Positions 1 through 6,773 of a stretch of 36,239 nucleotides of DNA are shown here, in pieces. Every line of letters begins with the position of its first letter. Within the stretch, counting starts at the first letter, position 1. The notes under the pieces are model-generated. The model did not search any database and was not told the DNA's origin. It worked only from the letters and a program-made list of their open reading frames with translations. The position numbers and the translations under genes were made by a program. The DNA is from Caulobacter sp. (GTDB taxonomy: Bacteria; Pseudomonadota; Alphaproteobacteria; Caulobacterales; Caulobacteraceae), in the NCBI GenBank assembly GCA_026225565.1, contig JAMFTA010000142.1, forward strand, positions 1 to 36,239, read 5' to 3'.

Positions 1-2
1 AC

Positions 3-173
3 GCCCTGCTCATCCTCACCGAATGGGACCGCTTCCGGGCGCTGGATCTGGACCGCATCAAGCTTTCCCTGAAAGCCCCCTTGGTGGTCGACCTGCGCAA
101 CATCTATAACCCCGAGGACATGTCCCGGCGCGGCTTCACCTACGCCTCGGTCGGACGTCCGCACGGCGCGTAG
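3..173 (+). CDS. ugd: UDP-glucose 6-dehydrogenase, C-terminal fragment
   Basis: The 3' end of a gene that begins left of the window; 56 residues are visible in an open frame ending at TAG 171-173. The tail reads ALLILTEWDRFRALD, then VVDLRNIY, then GFTYASVGRP. This matches the C-terminal NAD-binding domain of UDP-glucose/GDP-mannose dehydrogenases, where the conserved D-x-R-N and the closing G-x-x-Y-x-S-x-G are typical. The family oxidises UDP-glucose to UDP-glucuronate in the cytoplasm to supply sugars for surface polysaccharide. The upstream part, including the catalytic Cys, cannot be seen. A GDP-mannose dehydrogenase is a less likely alternative. Confidence 0.85.
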   Translation, partial: ALLILTEWDRFRALDLDRIKLSLKAPLVVDLRNIYNPEDMSRRGFTYASVGRPHGA

Positions 174-303
174 ACGCAAACTCGGTTGGCCCCAGCTTCG
201 AGTTTCGACCGCTTCGACCTGCGACGACGCGGAGCGGCCAAGGCCAATTGTGTCGGCCACGGCGACCCACATTTGAGGCGATCTGGCCTTAAGCTTACGG
301 CCA

Positions 304-328
304 GTAACATGATCATCGCCCATGTTAC
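304..328. promoter_or_regulatory. 8-bp inverted repeat with 9-bp spacer
   Basis: GTAACATG (304-311) and its exact reverse complement CATGTTAC (321-328) flank a 9-base spacer. The repeat lies in the 280-base gap between the ugd stop and the integrase remnant, where I see no other gene or RNA. It could be a dimeric regulator operator or a small hairpin; no T-tract follows it, so a terminator is unlikely. Confidence 0.35.
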
Positions 329-453
329 ACCAGAGCATAAGAAGGCTCAGACCGCTCTATAGTGCCGCCGCAGGCCGCAGGCATGTTGACAAACCACAAC
401 CTTCAATACAACCTTTGCCTGTTGTTTATCGCTTCGCCCCTCGCGTGATCAGT

Positions 454-909
454 ATGAGTAAACCGCAAAACCACACGATCATGGACGGCAAGGTGCATAT
501 CTACCGCCGACCCAACACCCGCTTTTGGCAATGCTCGGTCTATTTGGGAGCCTATAATCACCGCGCCTCCACCAAGCACGACAATCTTGCCTTAGCGCTG
601 GAATTCGCCCGCGACTGGTACATGGAGCGGTACGCCGATGAGCGGCTGCGCAAGCGGGCGCTGACCGGCATAGCTGAAGGCGCGCCGCTACGAGTTCCTG
701 ACCTTGCCCCGGACGCGATCCTCGACAGGCGGCGCAAACCTCGCCGGATCGGTCCAACCTTTCGGGCGAAGTCTTCGTCGGGCGCCAGCCCAGACATGAC
801 GACCACCGTCCTGCCAGTCGGCGGCTGCAGCCGTTCGGCCAATTCATCGAAGTCGGGAATGGCCAGCCTGAAAGTGCTCAGAACATCGAGACCCAGAAGG
901 AATGTATGA
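454..909 (+). pseudogene. Truncated tyrosine-recombinase (phage integrase) N-terminus
   Basis: From ATG 454 the frame reads MSKPQNHTIMDGKVHIYRRP, then TRFWQCSVYLG, ASTKHDNLALALEFARDWY and MERYADERLR. This is the characteristic start of alphaproteobacterial site-specific integrases, before the SAM-like core-binding domain. The similarity fades near position 690. The rest of the open frame to 909 is Arg/Ser-rich and does not look like integrase. The catalytic domain with its R-H-R-Y residues is absent, so it cannot recombine DNA. On the opposite strand across about 914-690, an open frame without a clear start reads LLGLDVLSTFRLAIPDFDEL. This resembles the C-terminal end of retropepsin-like aspartic proteases, so the region looks like a junction of two decayed genes. 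Positions 910-1039 hold nothing further I can name. The integrase call is from recognition of the N-terminal pattern. Confidence 0.55.
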
Positions 910-1039
910 CCTAACCGGCCCGAATGTCCGCCGCTCGAACGCCGGTACGGGCAAGGCCCTCCACCATGCCATTGGCGGCCAAGGTCGAGCCGCTAACGGC
1001 TGCGTGAGTTTTGCGTCCGCTTCCTATATAGGCGAGGGC

Positions 1040-1930
1040 ATGAACCGCCCCGCTATCGACATTACGCCCACAGATCAGGCCGGCTCCGGGCCGCCGGGCC
1101 GTCGGCCCTTCGTGAAGATGAACGGGCTCGGCAACGATTTCGCCGTGGTGCAGACGGCGGGGTTCGAGCCCACGCCTGAGCAGGTGCGCGCCTGGGCCGA
1201 TCGCGAGACCGGCATAGGCTTCGACCAGCTGATCACCATCGCCCCCGATCCTCAGTTCGGCGAGGGCCTCGCCCCACCCCTGGTGCGCTTCTGGAACTCG
1301 GATGGGGAGGAGATCTCCGCCTGCGGCAACGGGTCTCGCTGCGTCGGCTGGCTGCTTATGGAGGCGGCGGGGGCGCACCACGCGGTGTTCCGCACCGTTG
1401 AGCGCACCATCGGCGCCACCCGCGCCGGCGATCAGCTGGTGACGCTGGACATGGGCGCGCCGCGCCTCGACTGGCAATCCATTCCCCTGGCCGAAGAGAT
1501 GGACACTCGGGGGGTGGAGCTGCAAGTGGGCCCCATCGACGCGCCCCTATTCCACACGCCGGGCTGCGTCTCCATGGGCAATCCCCATGTGGTGTTTTTC
1601 GTCGAGGATGCTGAGGCCGTAGCGGTGGCCTCCGTCGGCGCCCTGATCGAGCACCACCCGCTGTTTCCCCAAGGCGTCAATGTCAGCTTCTGCGAGGTCC
1701 GTGCGCCCGACCTGATCAGGAACCGGGTCTGGGAGCGGGGAGCCGGCCTGACCAAGGCCTGCGGCACCGGCGCCTGCGCGGCGGTGGTGGCGGCGGCGCG
1801 GCGGGGCCTGTGCGACCGCTATGTGCGTGTGCTCATGGACGGCGGCGAGCTGATGATCGACTGGCGCGAGAGCGACGACCACGTCTTGATGACCGGCCCC
1901 ATCGAAATTGAATTCACTGGGATACTGTGA
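1040..1930 (+). CDS. dapF: Diaminopimelate epimerase DapF
   Basis: Converts LL- to meso-diaminopimelate in the cytoplasm, the penultimate lysine step and a source of the peptidoglycan cross-linking residue. The protein is 296 aa, close to the family's 270-300. Both catalytic cysteines are visible: the first in EEISACGNGSRC (Cys95) and the second in GLTKACGTGACAA near residue 246. The N-terminal MNGLGNDF and the internal GNPHVV are also family hallmarks. ATG 1040 was chosen because the in-frame extension upstream (to 902) lacks family character. A GTG at 1111, just before MNGLGND, is a shorter alternative. The stop lies one base before the mtaB start, so the two genes are probably cotranscribed. 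dapB, another enzyme of the pathway, lies at 28947 in the same window. Confidence 0.96.
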   Translation: MNRPAIDITPTDQAGSGPPGRRPFVKMNGLGNDFAVVQTAGFEPTPEQVRAWADRETGIGFDQLITIAPDPQFGEGLAPPLVRFWNSDGEEISACGNGSRCVGWLLMEAAGAHHAVFRTVERTIGATRAGDQLVTLDMGAPRLDWQSIPLAEEMDTRGVELQVGPIDAPLFHTPGCVSMGNPHVVFFVEDAEAVAVASVGALIEHHPLFPQGVNVSFCEVRAPDLIRNRVWERGAGLTKACGTGACAAVVAAARRGLCDRYVRVLMDGGELMIDWRESDDHVLMTGPIEIEFTGIL

Positions 1931-1931
1931 G

Positions 1932-3200
1932 GTGACCACCGCTCTTTTGGGTTCGCTGGATGTGGTGACCTTCGGCTGCCGGCTGAACGCTCATGAGAGC
2001 GATCAGGCCAAGGCGCGGGCTGAGGCGGATGGGCTATCGGACGCCATCATCTTCAACACCTGCGCCGTCACCGGCGAGGCGGTGCGCCAGGCCCGTCAGG
2101 CGATCCGCAAGGCCCGCCGGGAGCGCCCGAACGCCAAGCTGGTGGTCACGGGCTGCGCGGCGCAGATCGATCCCTCAGCCTTCGCCGCCATGCCAGAGGT
2201 CGATCTGGTGCTGGGCAACGGCATGAAGTCCGCCCCGGGCGCCTACGCCCCCTCAGCCTTCGAGGCGCGGCTGACGGTGGGCGACATCATGACCCCGCAA
2301 ATTCTCGCTCCGTCGCTGGCCACACCCTATGAGCCGGGCCAGCGGGCGCGGGCCTATGTGGAGGTGCAGAACGGCTGCGACCACCGCTGCACCTTCTGCG
2401 TCATCCCCTTCGGGCGGGGCAATTCCCGCTCGGTGGAGGCCGCAGAGGTGGTGCGCCGGGTCGCGGCCCTGGTCGAGCAGGGCTTCAACGAGGTTGTGCT
2501 GACCGGGGTGGACATGACAGCCTGGGGTCAGGATTTCCCTGAAGCGCCGACCTTGGGAGAACTGGTTGCCCGCATCCTGAAGGACGCGCCCGCCCTGCCG
2601 CGCCTGCGCCTTTCCTCCATCGACGCGGCGGAGATCGATCCGGTGCTGCTGCGCTGTTTGGCCGACGAGCCGCGCCTCATGCCCTATCTGCACCTCTCGC
2701 TCCAGGCCGGGGATGACATGATCCTGAAACGGATGAAACGCCGCCATACCCGCGCCGATGCGCTGCGCCTGATCGACAGCGTGCGGAAGGTGCGCCCGGA
2801 TGTGGCTTTCGGCGCCGACCTGATCGCCGGCTTTCCCACCGAAACCGATGAGATGTTCGACAACACTTTTCGCTTGATCGCCGAGGCGGGGCTGGCCTAC
2901 GCCCACGTCTTCCCCTTCAGCCCCCGCCCCGGCACGCCGGCGGCGCGGATGCCTCAGCTGGATCGCGGAGTGATCAAGGCGCGGGCGGAGCGGCTGCGCG
3001 AGGCCAGCGCCGCCGCCTTGATCCGCCATCTGAGCGCTCTGATCGGCCGCAGCGTCTCCGCCATCGTCGAGGGCGCGGGCCGGGGGCGGGCGGCGGACTT
3101 CACCGAGGTCGCCTTCGAAGGCGGGGCGGGGGCGGGGGAGATCGTTCGCCTGACCGTCACGGGCCACGATGGCAAGCGGGCGGTGGGTGCTCTGGCGTGA
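1932..3200 (+). CDS. mtaB: tRNA (N6-threonylcarbamoyladenosine37-C2) methylthiotransferase MtaB
   Basis: A radical-SAM enzyme that adds a methylthio group to t6A37 of ANN-decoding tRNAs. With the GTG start at 1932 it is 422 aa. Order of domains: an N-terminal UPF0004 domain with cluster-binding Cys16 (FGCRLN), Cys43 (NTCAVT) and Cys74 (TGCAAQ); a radical-SAM core with Cys148, Cys152 and Cys155 in NGCDHRCTFC; then a degenerate TRAM-like tail. FGCRLN plus the compact size favours MtaB over MiaB or RimO. The frame also stays open from a TTG at 1908 inside dapF, but that start would overlap dapF and GTG 1932 gives a one-base gap. It is the second gene of a dapF-mtaB-ftsY-yciB run, an order I associate with Caulobacterales. 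Confidence 0.93.
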   Translation: MTTALLGSLDVVTFGCRLNAHESDQAKARAEADGLSDAIIFNTCAVTGEAVRQARQAIRKARRERPNAKLVVTGCAAQIDPSAFAAMPEVDLVLGNGMKSAPGAYAPSAFEARLTVGDIMTPQILAPSLATPYEPGQRARAYVEVQNGCDHRCTFCVIPFGRGNSRSVEAAEVVRRVAALVEQGFNEVVLTGVDMTAWGQDFPEAPTLGELVARILKDAPALPRLRLSSIDAAEIDPVLLRCLADEPRLMPYLHLSLQAGDDMILKRMKRRHTRADALRLIDSVRKVRPDVAFGADLIAGFPTETDEMFDNTFRLIAEAGLAYAHVFPFSPRPGTPAARMPQLDRGVIKARAERLREASAAALIRHLSALIGRSVSAIVEGAGRGRAADFTEVAFEGGAGAGEIVRLTVTGHDGKRAVGALA

Positions 3201-3393
3201 AGCTCCGCTAAAGGCGTAGCGCCCCCACCGGCCGGATCCGCCCTTAAGTTCATGAAGGCCATTGTCGGCGAGGTCGTTCCATCATGGGCCTTAGGGGCTA
3301 TTGGAACTGCGGCCTCGACATTGCTCGAAGCGGCGCCAGTTCGCTTTCCGCCTCCACCTTTCGCCCAAGCGTCCGCACCGCTACATAGCGCGC

Positions 3394-4389
3394 ATGTCAG
3401 AACCCCAAGACGCCCCCTCTCCCGATGAGGGCCTGATCGTCGCGCCCATTCGCGTCGGCCACGAGAAGAGCTGGCTGCAGCGGCTTTCCATGGGCTTGTC
3501 GCGTTCCTCCCAAGCCCTCTCCGAGCAGGTGGCTTCGGTGCTGGTCAAGCGCACCCTGGATCAGGCGGCGCTGGACGACCTGGAGACCATGCTGATCGAG
3601 GCGGACCTGGGCGCCGCCGCCGCCGCCCGCGTCACTTCGGCCTTCGCCGCCGCCCGCTTCGGCAAGGAGGCGGATGAGACGGAGATCAAGGAAAGCCTGG
3701 CCGAGGCCATCGCCCATGAGCTGCTGCGCCGCGAAGGGGTGTTCGATCCCTATCCCACCCCGGCCAAGCCCTATGTGGTGCTGTTCGTGGGCGTCAACGG
3801 GGCCGGCAAGACCACCACGCTGGGCAAGATCGCCGCCGACCTGAAGAAGCGCGGAGCCAAGGTGCTGATCGCGGCGGGCGACACCTTCCGCGCCGCCGCC
3901 ATCGAACAGCTGACCGTCTGGGCCGAGCGGGCCGGCGTGCCGATCATCACCAAGCCGCCGGGCTCGGACGCCGCGGCCCTGGCCTACGAAGCCGTGATGA
4001 AGGCGCGCGAGGACGGGGTGAATGTCCTCTTGATCGACACCGCCGGGCGGCTGCAGAACAAGTCGGGTTTGATGGACGAACTGGCCAAGGTGGTGCGCGT
4101 CCTGAAGAAGATCGATGTCGCCTATCCCCACGAGACCTTGCTGATCCTGGACGCCACGGTCGGCCGCAATGCGCTGAGCCAGGTGGAGATTTTCACCCAG
4201 GTCGCCGGGGTGACCGGGGTGGTGATGACCAAGCTCGACGGGACCGCCAGGGGCGGCGTCTTGATCCCGGTGGCGGAGGCCTCCAAGGCCCCGATCAAGC
4301 TGATCGGCGTCGGCGAAGGGATCGACGACCTGCAGCCCTTCAACGCGCGAGCCTTCGCCCGTTCGCTTGTGGGGCTGGACGCGGCGTGA
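3394..4389 (+). CDS. ftsY: Signal recognition particle receptor FtsY
   Basis: SRP-family GTPase that docks ribosome-nascent chain complexes carrying SRP (Ffh) to the inner membrane and Sec translocon. The protein is 331 aa. A short N-terminal region is followed by the helical N domain (about 30-120) and the NG GTPase domain. Visible motifs: P-loop GVNGAGKT (133-140), DTFRAAA, DTAGRLQNK, TKLDGTARGG and the closing GVGEGIDDLQPF. The acidic A domain of E. coli FtsY is nearly absent, as is usual in alphaproteobacteria. The start at 3394 follows the family length; the frame is open further upstream to 3301 without homologous content. The 193-base gap after mtaB contains no recognisable gene and may carry its own promoter. 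It is followed after 13 bases by yciB. Confidence 0.96.
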   Translation: MSEPQDAPSPDEGLIVAPIRVGHEKSWLQRLSMGLSRSSQALSEQVASVLVKRTLDQAALDDLETMLIEADLGAAAAARVTSAFAAARFGKEADETEIKESLAEAIAHELLRREGVFDPYPTPAKPYVVLFVGVNGAGKTTTLGKIAADLKKRGAKVLIAAGDTFRAAAIEQLTVWAERAGVPIITKPPGSDAAALAYEAVMKAREDGVNVLLIDTAGRLQNKSGLMDELAKVVRVLKKIDVAYPHETLLILDATVGRNALSQVEIFTQVAGVTGVVMTKLDGTARGGVLIPVAEASKAPIKLIGVGEGIDDLQPFNARAFARSLVGLDAA

Positions 4390-4402
4390 GAATAAGCCCC
4401 CC

Positions 4403-4999
4403 ATGATCACCCTGACGCCCCAGCAAAAGACCTATTTGCGCCTGGCCATCGACTATTCCGGAGCCGCCGCCTGGCTGGTCGGCTATCTCGTCACCCATAA
4501 TGTGCAGACGGCGACCTGGTGGCTTGTGGGCGTCTCGGCCCTGGCTATCGTCGCCAACTTCTCCTTGGAGCGACGCTTAGCGCCTCTGCCGCTGATCTAT
4601 GGCGGCGCGTCGCTGGTGTTTGGGACCTTGACCCTGGTGTTGCACGACAAGAGCTTCATCAAGATGAAGCCGACCTTTTTGGACATCGCCTTCGGCTCGG
4701 CGCTCCTGATCGGTCTGGCCATCGGCAAGAGCCCGATCAAGTTGATCCTGGGCGACACCTTGAAACTATCCGAACCCGGCTGGCTGCGCCTGACGCTGCG
4801 TTACGGGATCTTCTTCCTGCTGCTGGCGGCCTTGAACGAGGTGGTTTGGCGCACCCAATCGGACACTACCTGGGCCCTGTTCCGTTTTCCGGGCGCCCTG
4901 ATCATCAGCCTTCTGTTCTCCTTTACTCAGATTCCCATGATGTTCAAAGAAGCCAAGGCCATGGAAGCTGCGGCCGCGGCGATCGAAAGCCAACAGTAA
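4403..4999 (+). CDS. yciB: Inner-membrane septation protein YciB (IspZ)
   Basis: A 198-aa polytopic inner-membrane protein of the YciB/IspZ (septation protein A) family, implicated in cell-envelope integrity and septation. Five to six hydrophobic segments are visible, among them YSGAAAWLVGYLVTH and TFLDIAFGSALLIGLAIG. Typical family stretches are IKLILGD, NEVVWRTQSDTTWALFRF and FTQIPMMFKEAK near the C-terminus. ATG 4403 starts 13 bases after the ftsY stop, so cotranscription with ftsY is likely; this ftsY-yciB pairing is frequent in alphaproteobacteria as I recall it. The exact molecular activity of the family is not settled. Confidence 0.92.
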   Translation: MITLTPQQKTYLRLAIDYSGAAAWLVGYLVTHNVQTATWWLVGVSALAIVANFSLERRLAPLPLIYGGASLVFGTLTLVLHDKSFIKMKPTFLDIAFGSALLIGLAIGKSPIKLILGDTLKLSEPGWLRLTLRYGIFFLLLAALNEVVWRTQSDTTWALFRFPGALIISLLFSFTQIPMMFKEAKAMEAAAAAIESQQ

Positions 5000-5054
5000 T
5001 CGACGGCGAAAAATGCCTGTCGTCAAATCGACGCGAATGCTTGATAAGCGGGGT

Positions 5055-5074
5055 GCGGATCAAATTTGATCCGC
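5055..5074. promoter_or_regulatory. Perfect 20-bp palindrome, candidate MarR operator
   Basis: GCGGATCAAATTTGATCCGC equals its own reverse complement over all 20 bases. It ends 24 bases before the MarR start codon at 5099, where a repressor would cover the promoter or ribosome-loading region. The size fits the 16-20 bp palindromes bound by MarR dimers, so autoregulation is the simplest reading. No T-run follows, so it is not a typical intrinsic terminator of yciB. Confidence 0.6.
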
Positions 5075-5098
5075 GGCTGGCTGAATAGGAACGCGTCC

Positions 5099-5692
5099 AT
5101 GGCGAAAGCTGACAAGGGCCCCGTCACCGTCCTCGCGCAATCGCCTAGTCATCTACTGCATAGAGTGTTGCAACTCGCCCTCGACATCTACACCGAAGAG
5201 ACCGGCAAGGGCGCCCTGACCCAGCGGCAATATGCGGTGCTGGCCGCCTGCGCCACCACCGATGGCGCCTCCCAGACAGACCTTGTGAACATGACCGGCA
5301 TCGATCGCTCCACCCTGGCCGACATGGTGGCGCGGATGATCGAAAAGGGCTGGCTCGGCCGGGAACGCTCCAAGACCGACGCCCGCGCCAAGACCGTGCG
5401 CTTGACAGACAAGGGTTCAACCGCCCTCAGCGAGATCGCCCCCAAGGTTCAGGCCGCGGACGAACGCATCCTCGCCAACCTGGTCGCCTCCCGTCGCAGC
5501 GGCTTCATCAGTTCCCTGGCCGCCCTGGCGGCGTCCTCCGGCGAAGGGGCGCTGGAGGACCTGGCCCAGAAGAAGAAAAAGAAGACCGACAAGGCGGTGA
5601 AGCCGGCGAAGGCCAAGACGGCCAAGTTGGAGAAGCCCAAGGCCGACAAGAAGAAGAAAAAGAAGGCCAAGAAGCTGCACGCGGCGGAGTAG
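5099..5692 (+). CDS. MarR-family regulator with lysine-rich C-terminal tail
   Basis: A 197-aa DNA-binding protein. Residues about 15-150 are a MarR winged-helix domain: LTQRQYAVLAAC, then QTDLVNMTGIDRSTLADMV (helix-turn-helix), then GWLGRERSKTDARAKTVRLT (beta wing). The start at 5099 has an AGGAA ribosome site 5 bases upstream and gives a normal N-terminus. The last 40 residues or so are almost pure Lys/Ala with some Pro, beginning KKKKKTDKAVKPAKAKTAK, like the tail of bacterial histone H1-like proteins. Such a tail should bind DNA non-specifically or aid compaction or local retention. A perfect palindrome lies just upstream. The ligand and target genes are unknown. The gene stands alone, between yciB and a terminator-like hairpin. 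Confidence 0.88.
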   Translation: MAKADKGPVTVLAQSPSHLLHRVLQLALDIYTEETGKGALTQRQYAVLAACATTDGASQTDLVNMTGIDRSTLADMVARMIEKGWLGRERSKTDARAKTVRLTDKGSTALSEIAPKVQAADERILANLVASRRSGFISSLAALAASSGEGALEDLAQKKKKKTDKAVKPAKAKTAKLEKPKADKKKKKKAKKLHAAE

Positions 5693-5699
5693 CCGCCTG

Positions 5700-5726
5700 A
5701 CCTCTCCCCGCTGGGGGAGGGCCTTT
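5700..5726 (+). terminator. Terminator-like hairpin after MarR gene
   Basis: CCTCTCCCC, a short GCT loop and GGGGGAGGG can pair with one imperfect position, followed by CCTTTTG. It lies 8 bases after the MarR stop and just beyond the 3' end of the convergent gene at 5729-6007, so it may serve the plus strand and partly both. The T-run is short, which lowers confidence. Confidence 0.55.
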
Positions 5727-5728
5727 TG

Positions 5729-6007
5729 CTAAACCTTGATGTCCAAGAGCGAGCCGGGGCGCAGCATCCGTGTGGGACGGTCTGTGTCAGCGGCGGGCGG
5801 GGGGACGATGGTGCGGGGAGTGATGACCGGCTGCACCGCCGTGGAGGCGGAGGCGACGCTGGTGGATCTGACCACCGTCTGCGCCGGCGCTTGGCCGAGG
5901 GCGGCGTTGAAGAAGGCGCGCTGGGCGGCCTTCACCGTATCGGACGCGCCCGCGACCCGCGTGGGCGTCAGGGCTTGCGAATTGGGAGTGATGCGAAGGT
6001 CGGCCAC
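5729..6007 (-). CDS. Uncharacterised 92-aa protein with CtrA-box promoter
   Basis: A small soluble protein beginning MADLRITPNSQALTPTRVAG and ending MLRPGSLLDIKV. The middle is Ala/Thr/Val-rich and low in complexity; residues about 20-40 (DTVKAAQRAFFNAALG) could form one amphipathic helix. There is no signal peptide or membrane segment and I do not recognise a named family. The GTG start is supported by AAGGA seven bases upstream on the minus strand. A perfect CtrA box lies 35-49 bases upstream, so expression is probably tied to the cell cycle or to the swarmer programme (flagellum, pili, chemotaxis). The conserved-looking termini with a variable middle suggest a scaffold or accessory peptide; that is inference only. 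Confidence 0.7.
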   Translation of the reverse strand: MADLRITPNSQALTPTRVAGASDTVKAAQRAFFNAALGQAPAQTVVRSTSVASASTAVQPVITPRTIVPPPAADTDRPTRMLRPGSLLDIKV

Positions 6008-6041
6008 GGGATATCCTTAACACGGATTTCGCGGGTTATGG

Positions 6042-6056
6042 TTAATCAAGTCTTAA
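6042..6056 (-). promoter_or_regulatory. CtrA binding box TTAA-N7-TTAA
   Basis: Read on the minus strand the site is TTAAGACTTGATTAACC, an exact match to the CtrA consensus TTAA-N7-TTAAC. It lies in the 55-base gap between the ccmG stop and the GTG start of the 92-aa gene, 35-49 bases upstream of that start. CtrA is the master cell-cycle response regulator of alphaproteobacteria. This makes the 92-aa gene a candidate member of the CtrA regulon. Confidence 0.65.
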
Positions 6057-6062
6057 CGGCGG

Positions 6063-6587
6063 TCAACGGCGAAGGGTCTGCGCCTGTTCTAAAATGGCGT
6101 CCGCGTCCTTGGGCTCCAGGGCCCCGACATGCTTTGAGATCACAAGGCCGTGTGAATCGACCAGAAAGCTTTCAGGCGCGCCGGTGACGCCGAGATCGAT
6201 GGAGGCCCGGCCCACCCGATCCACCAGCACCGCAGAGAAGGGGTCGCCGAGACGGGCGAGATAGGCGCGGGTCTTTTCAGGATCCTCCTTGTAGGCCACC
6301 CCGACGATCCTCAGGCCCTCGGCCTTCAGCGCCAAGAGGGCCGGATGCTCCTGTTCGCACGGGGCGCAGGTGGAAAAGAAGACGTTGATCAGGGTCGGTC
6401 CCTGCACCTGATCGGTCAGAGCCGTCGGCGCGCCCCCCGCCAGGGGTGGCAGGCGGTCGCCCGGCAAGCGCTTGCCCACCAGGGCCGCCGGGTTGACGTG
6501 GGGGTCGTGGTGCAGGCCATAGGTGGCGAACAGCACCCCCAGCACCGCCAGCACCGCCAGCGGCAGCAGTGCGACGGCCCGCTTCAC
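6063..6587 (-). CDS. ccmG: Thiol:disulfide interchange protein CcmG/DsbE
   Basis: A membrane-anchored periplasmic thioredoxin-like protein that keeps apocytochrome c cysteines reduced for haem attachment (System I maturation). The protein is 174 aa: an N-terminal signal anchor (residues about 4-24), then a thioredoxin fold with Cys74-Ala-Pro-Cys77 in FFSTCAPCEQEHPAL, then GVTGAPESFLVDSHG, which carries the cis-Pro loop of the family. The residue before the first Cys is Thr rather than the usual Trp, an oddity within the family. The GTG start overlaps the ccmD stop (GTGA), showing translational coupling. It is the last gene of a ccmC-ccmD-ccmG run. Confidence 0.92.
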   Translation of the reverse strand: MKRAVALLPLAVLAVLGVLFATYGLHHDPHVNPAALVGKRLPGDRLPPLAGGAPTALTDQVQGPTLINVFFSTCAPCEQEHPALLALKAEGLRIVGVAYKEDPEKTRAYLARLGDPFSAVLVDRVGRASIDLGVTGAPESFLVDSHGLVISKHVGALEPKDADAILEQAQTLRR

Positions 6588-6763
6588 GGCTGGGTCAGGT
6601 CCGGCTCAGCCTGGATCGATCGACCCTCAGCCTTGCGCCGCCAGTAGCCCGCCTGCAGCAGAGACTCGATCACCAGGCCGGCGAGCACTGGCGCGGTGAC
6701 GCCATAGGCCGCCCAGACGAAGGCGGCGTGCCGTCCGCCGAGATGCAGCACCGGCAGATTCAT
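6584..6763 (-). CDS. ccmD: Haem exporter subunit CcmD
   Basis: A 59-aa protein too short for usual ORF cutoffs: MNLPVLHLGG, then HAAFVWAAYG, then a hydrophobic span LAGLVIESLL and YWRRKAEGRS. One membrane helix with a following basic stretch, and its place between ccmC and ccmG, are what define CcmD. In System I it stabilises CcmE and helps release haem-loaded CcmE from the CcmABC complex. It starts at ATG 6763, 10 bases after the ccmC stop, and its TGA overlaps the ccmG GTG. Sequence conservation in the family is low, so the call rests on topology and context. Confidence 0.85.
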   Translation of the reverse strand: MNLPVLHLGGRHAAFVWAAYGVTAPVLAGLVIESLLQAGYWRRKAEGRSIQAEPDLTQP

Positions 6764-6773
6764 GAGGGGAGGC

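Noticed and set aside
5000-5030. Hairpin CGACGGC/GCCTGTCG after yciB as a terminator
   Set aside because: It has a bulge and no T-run, so it cannot be called an intrinsic terminator.
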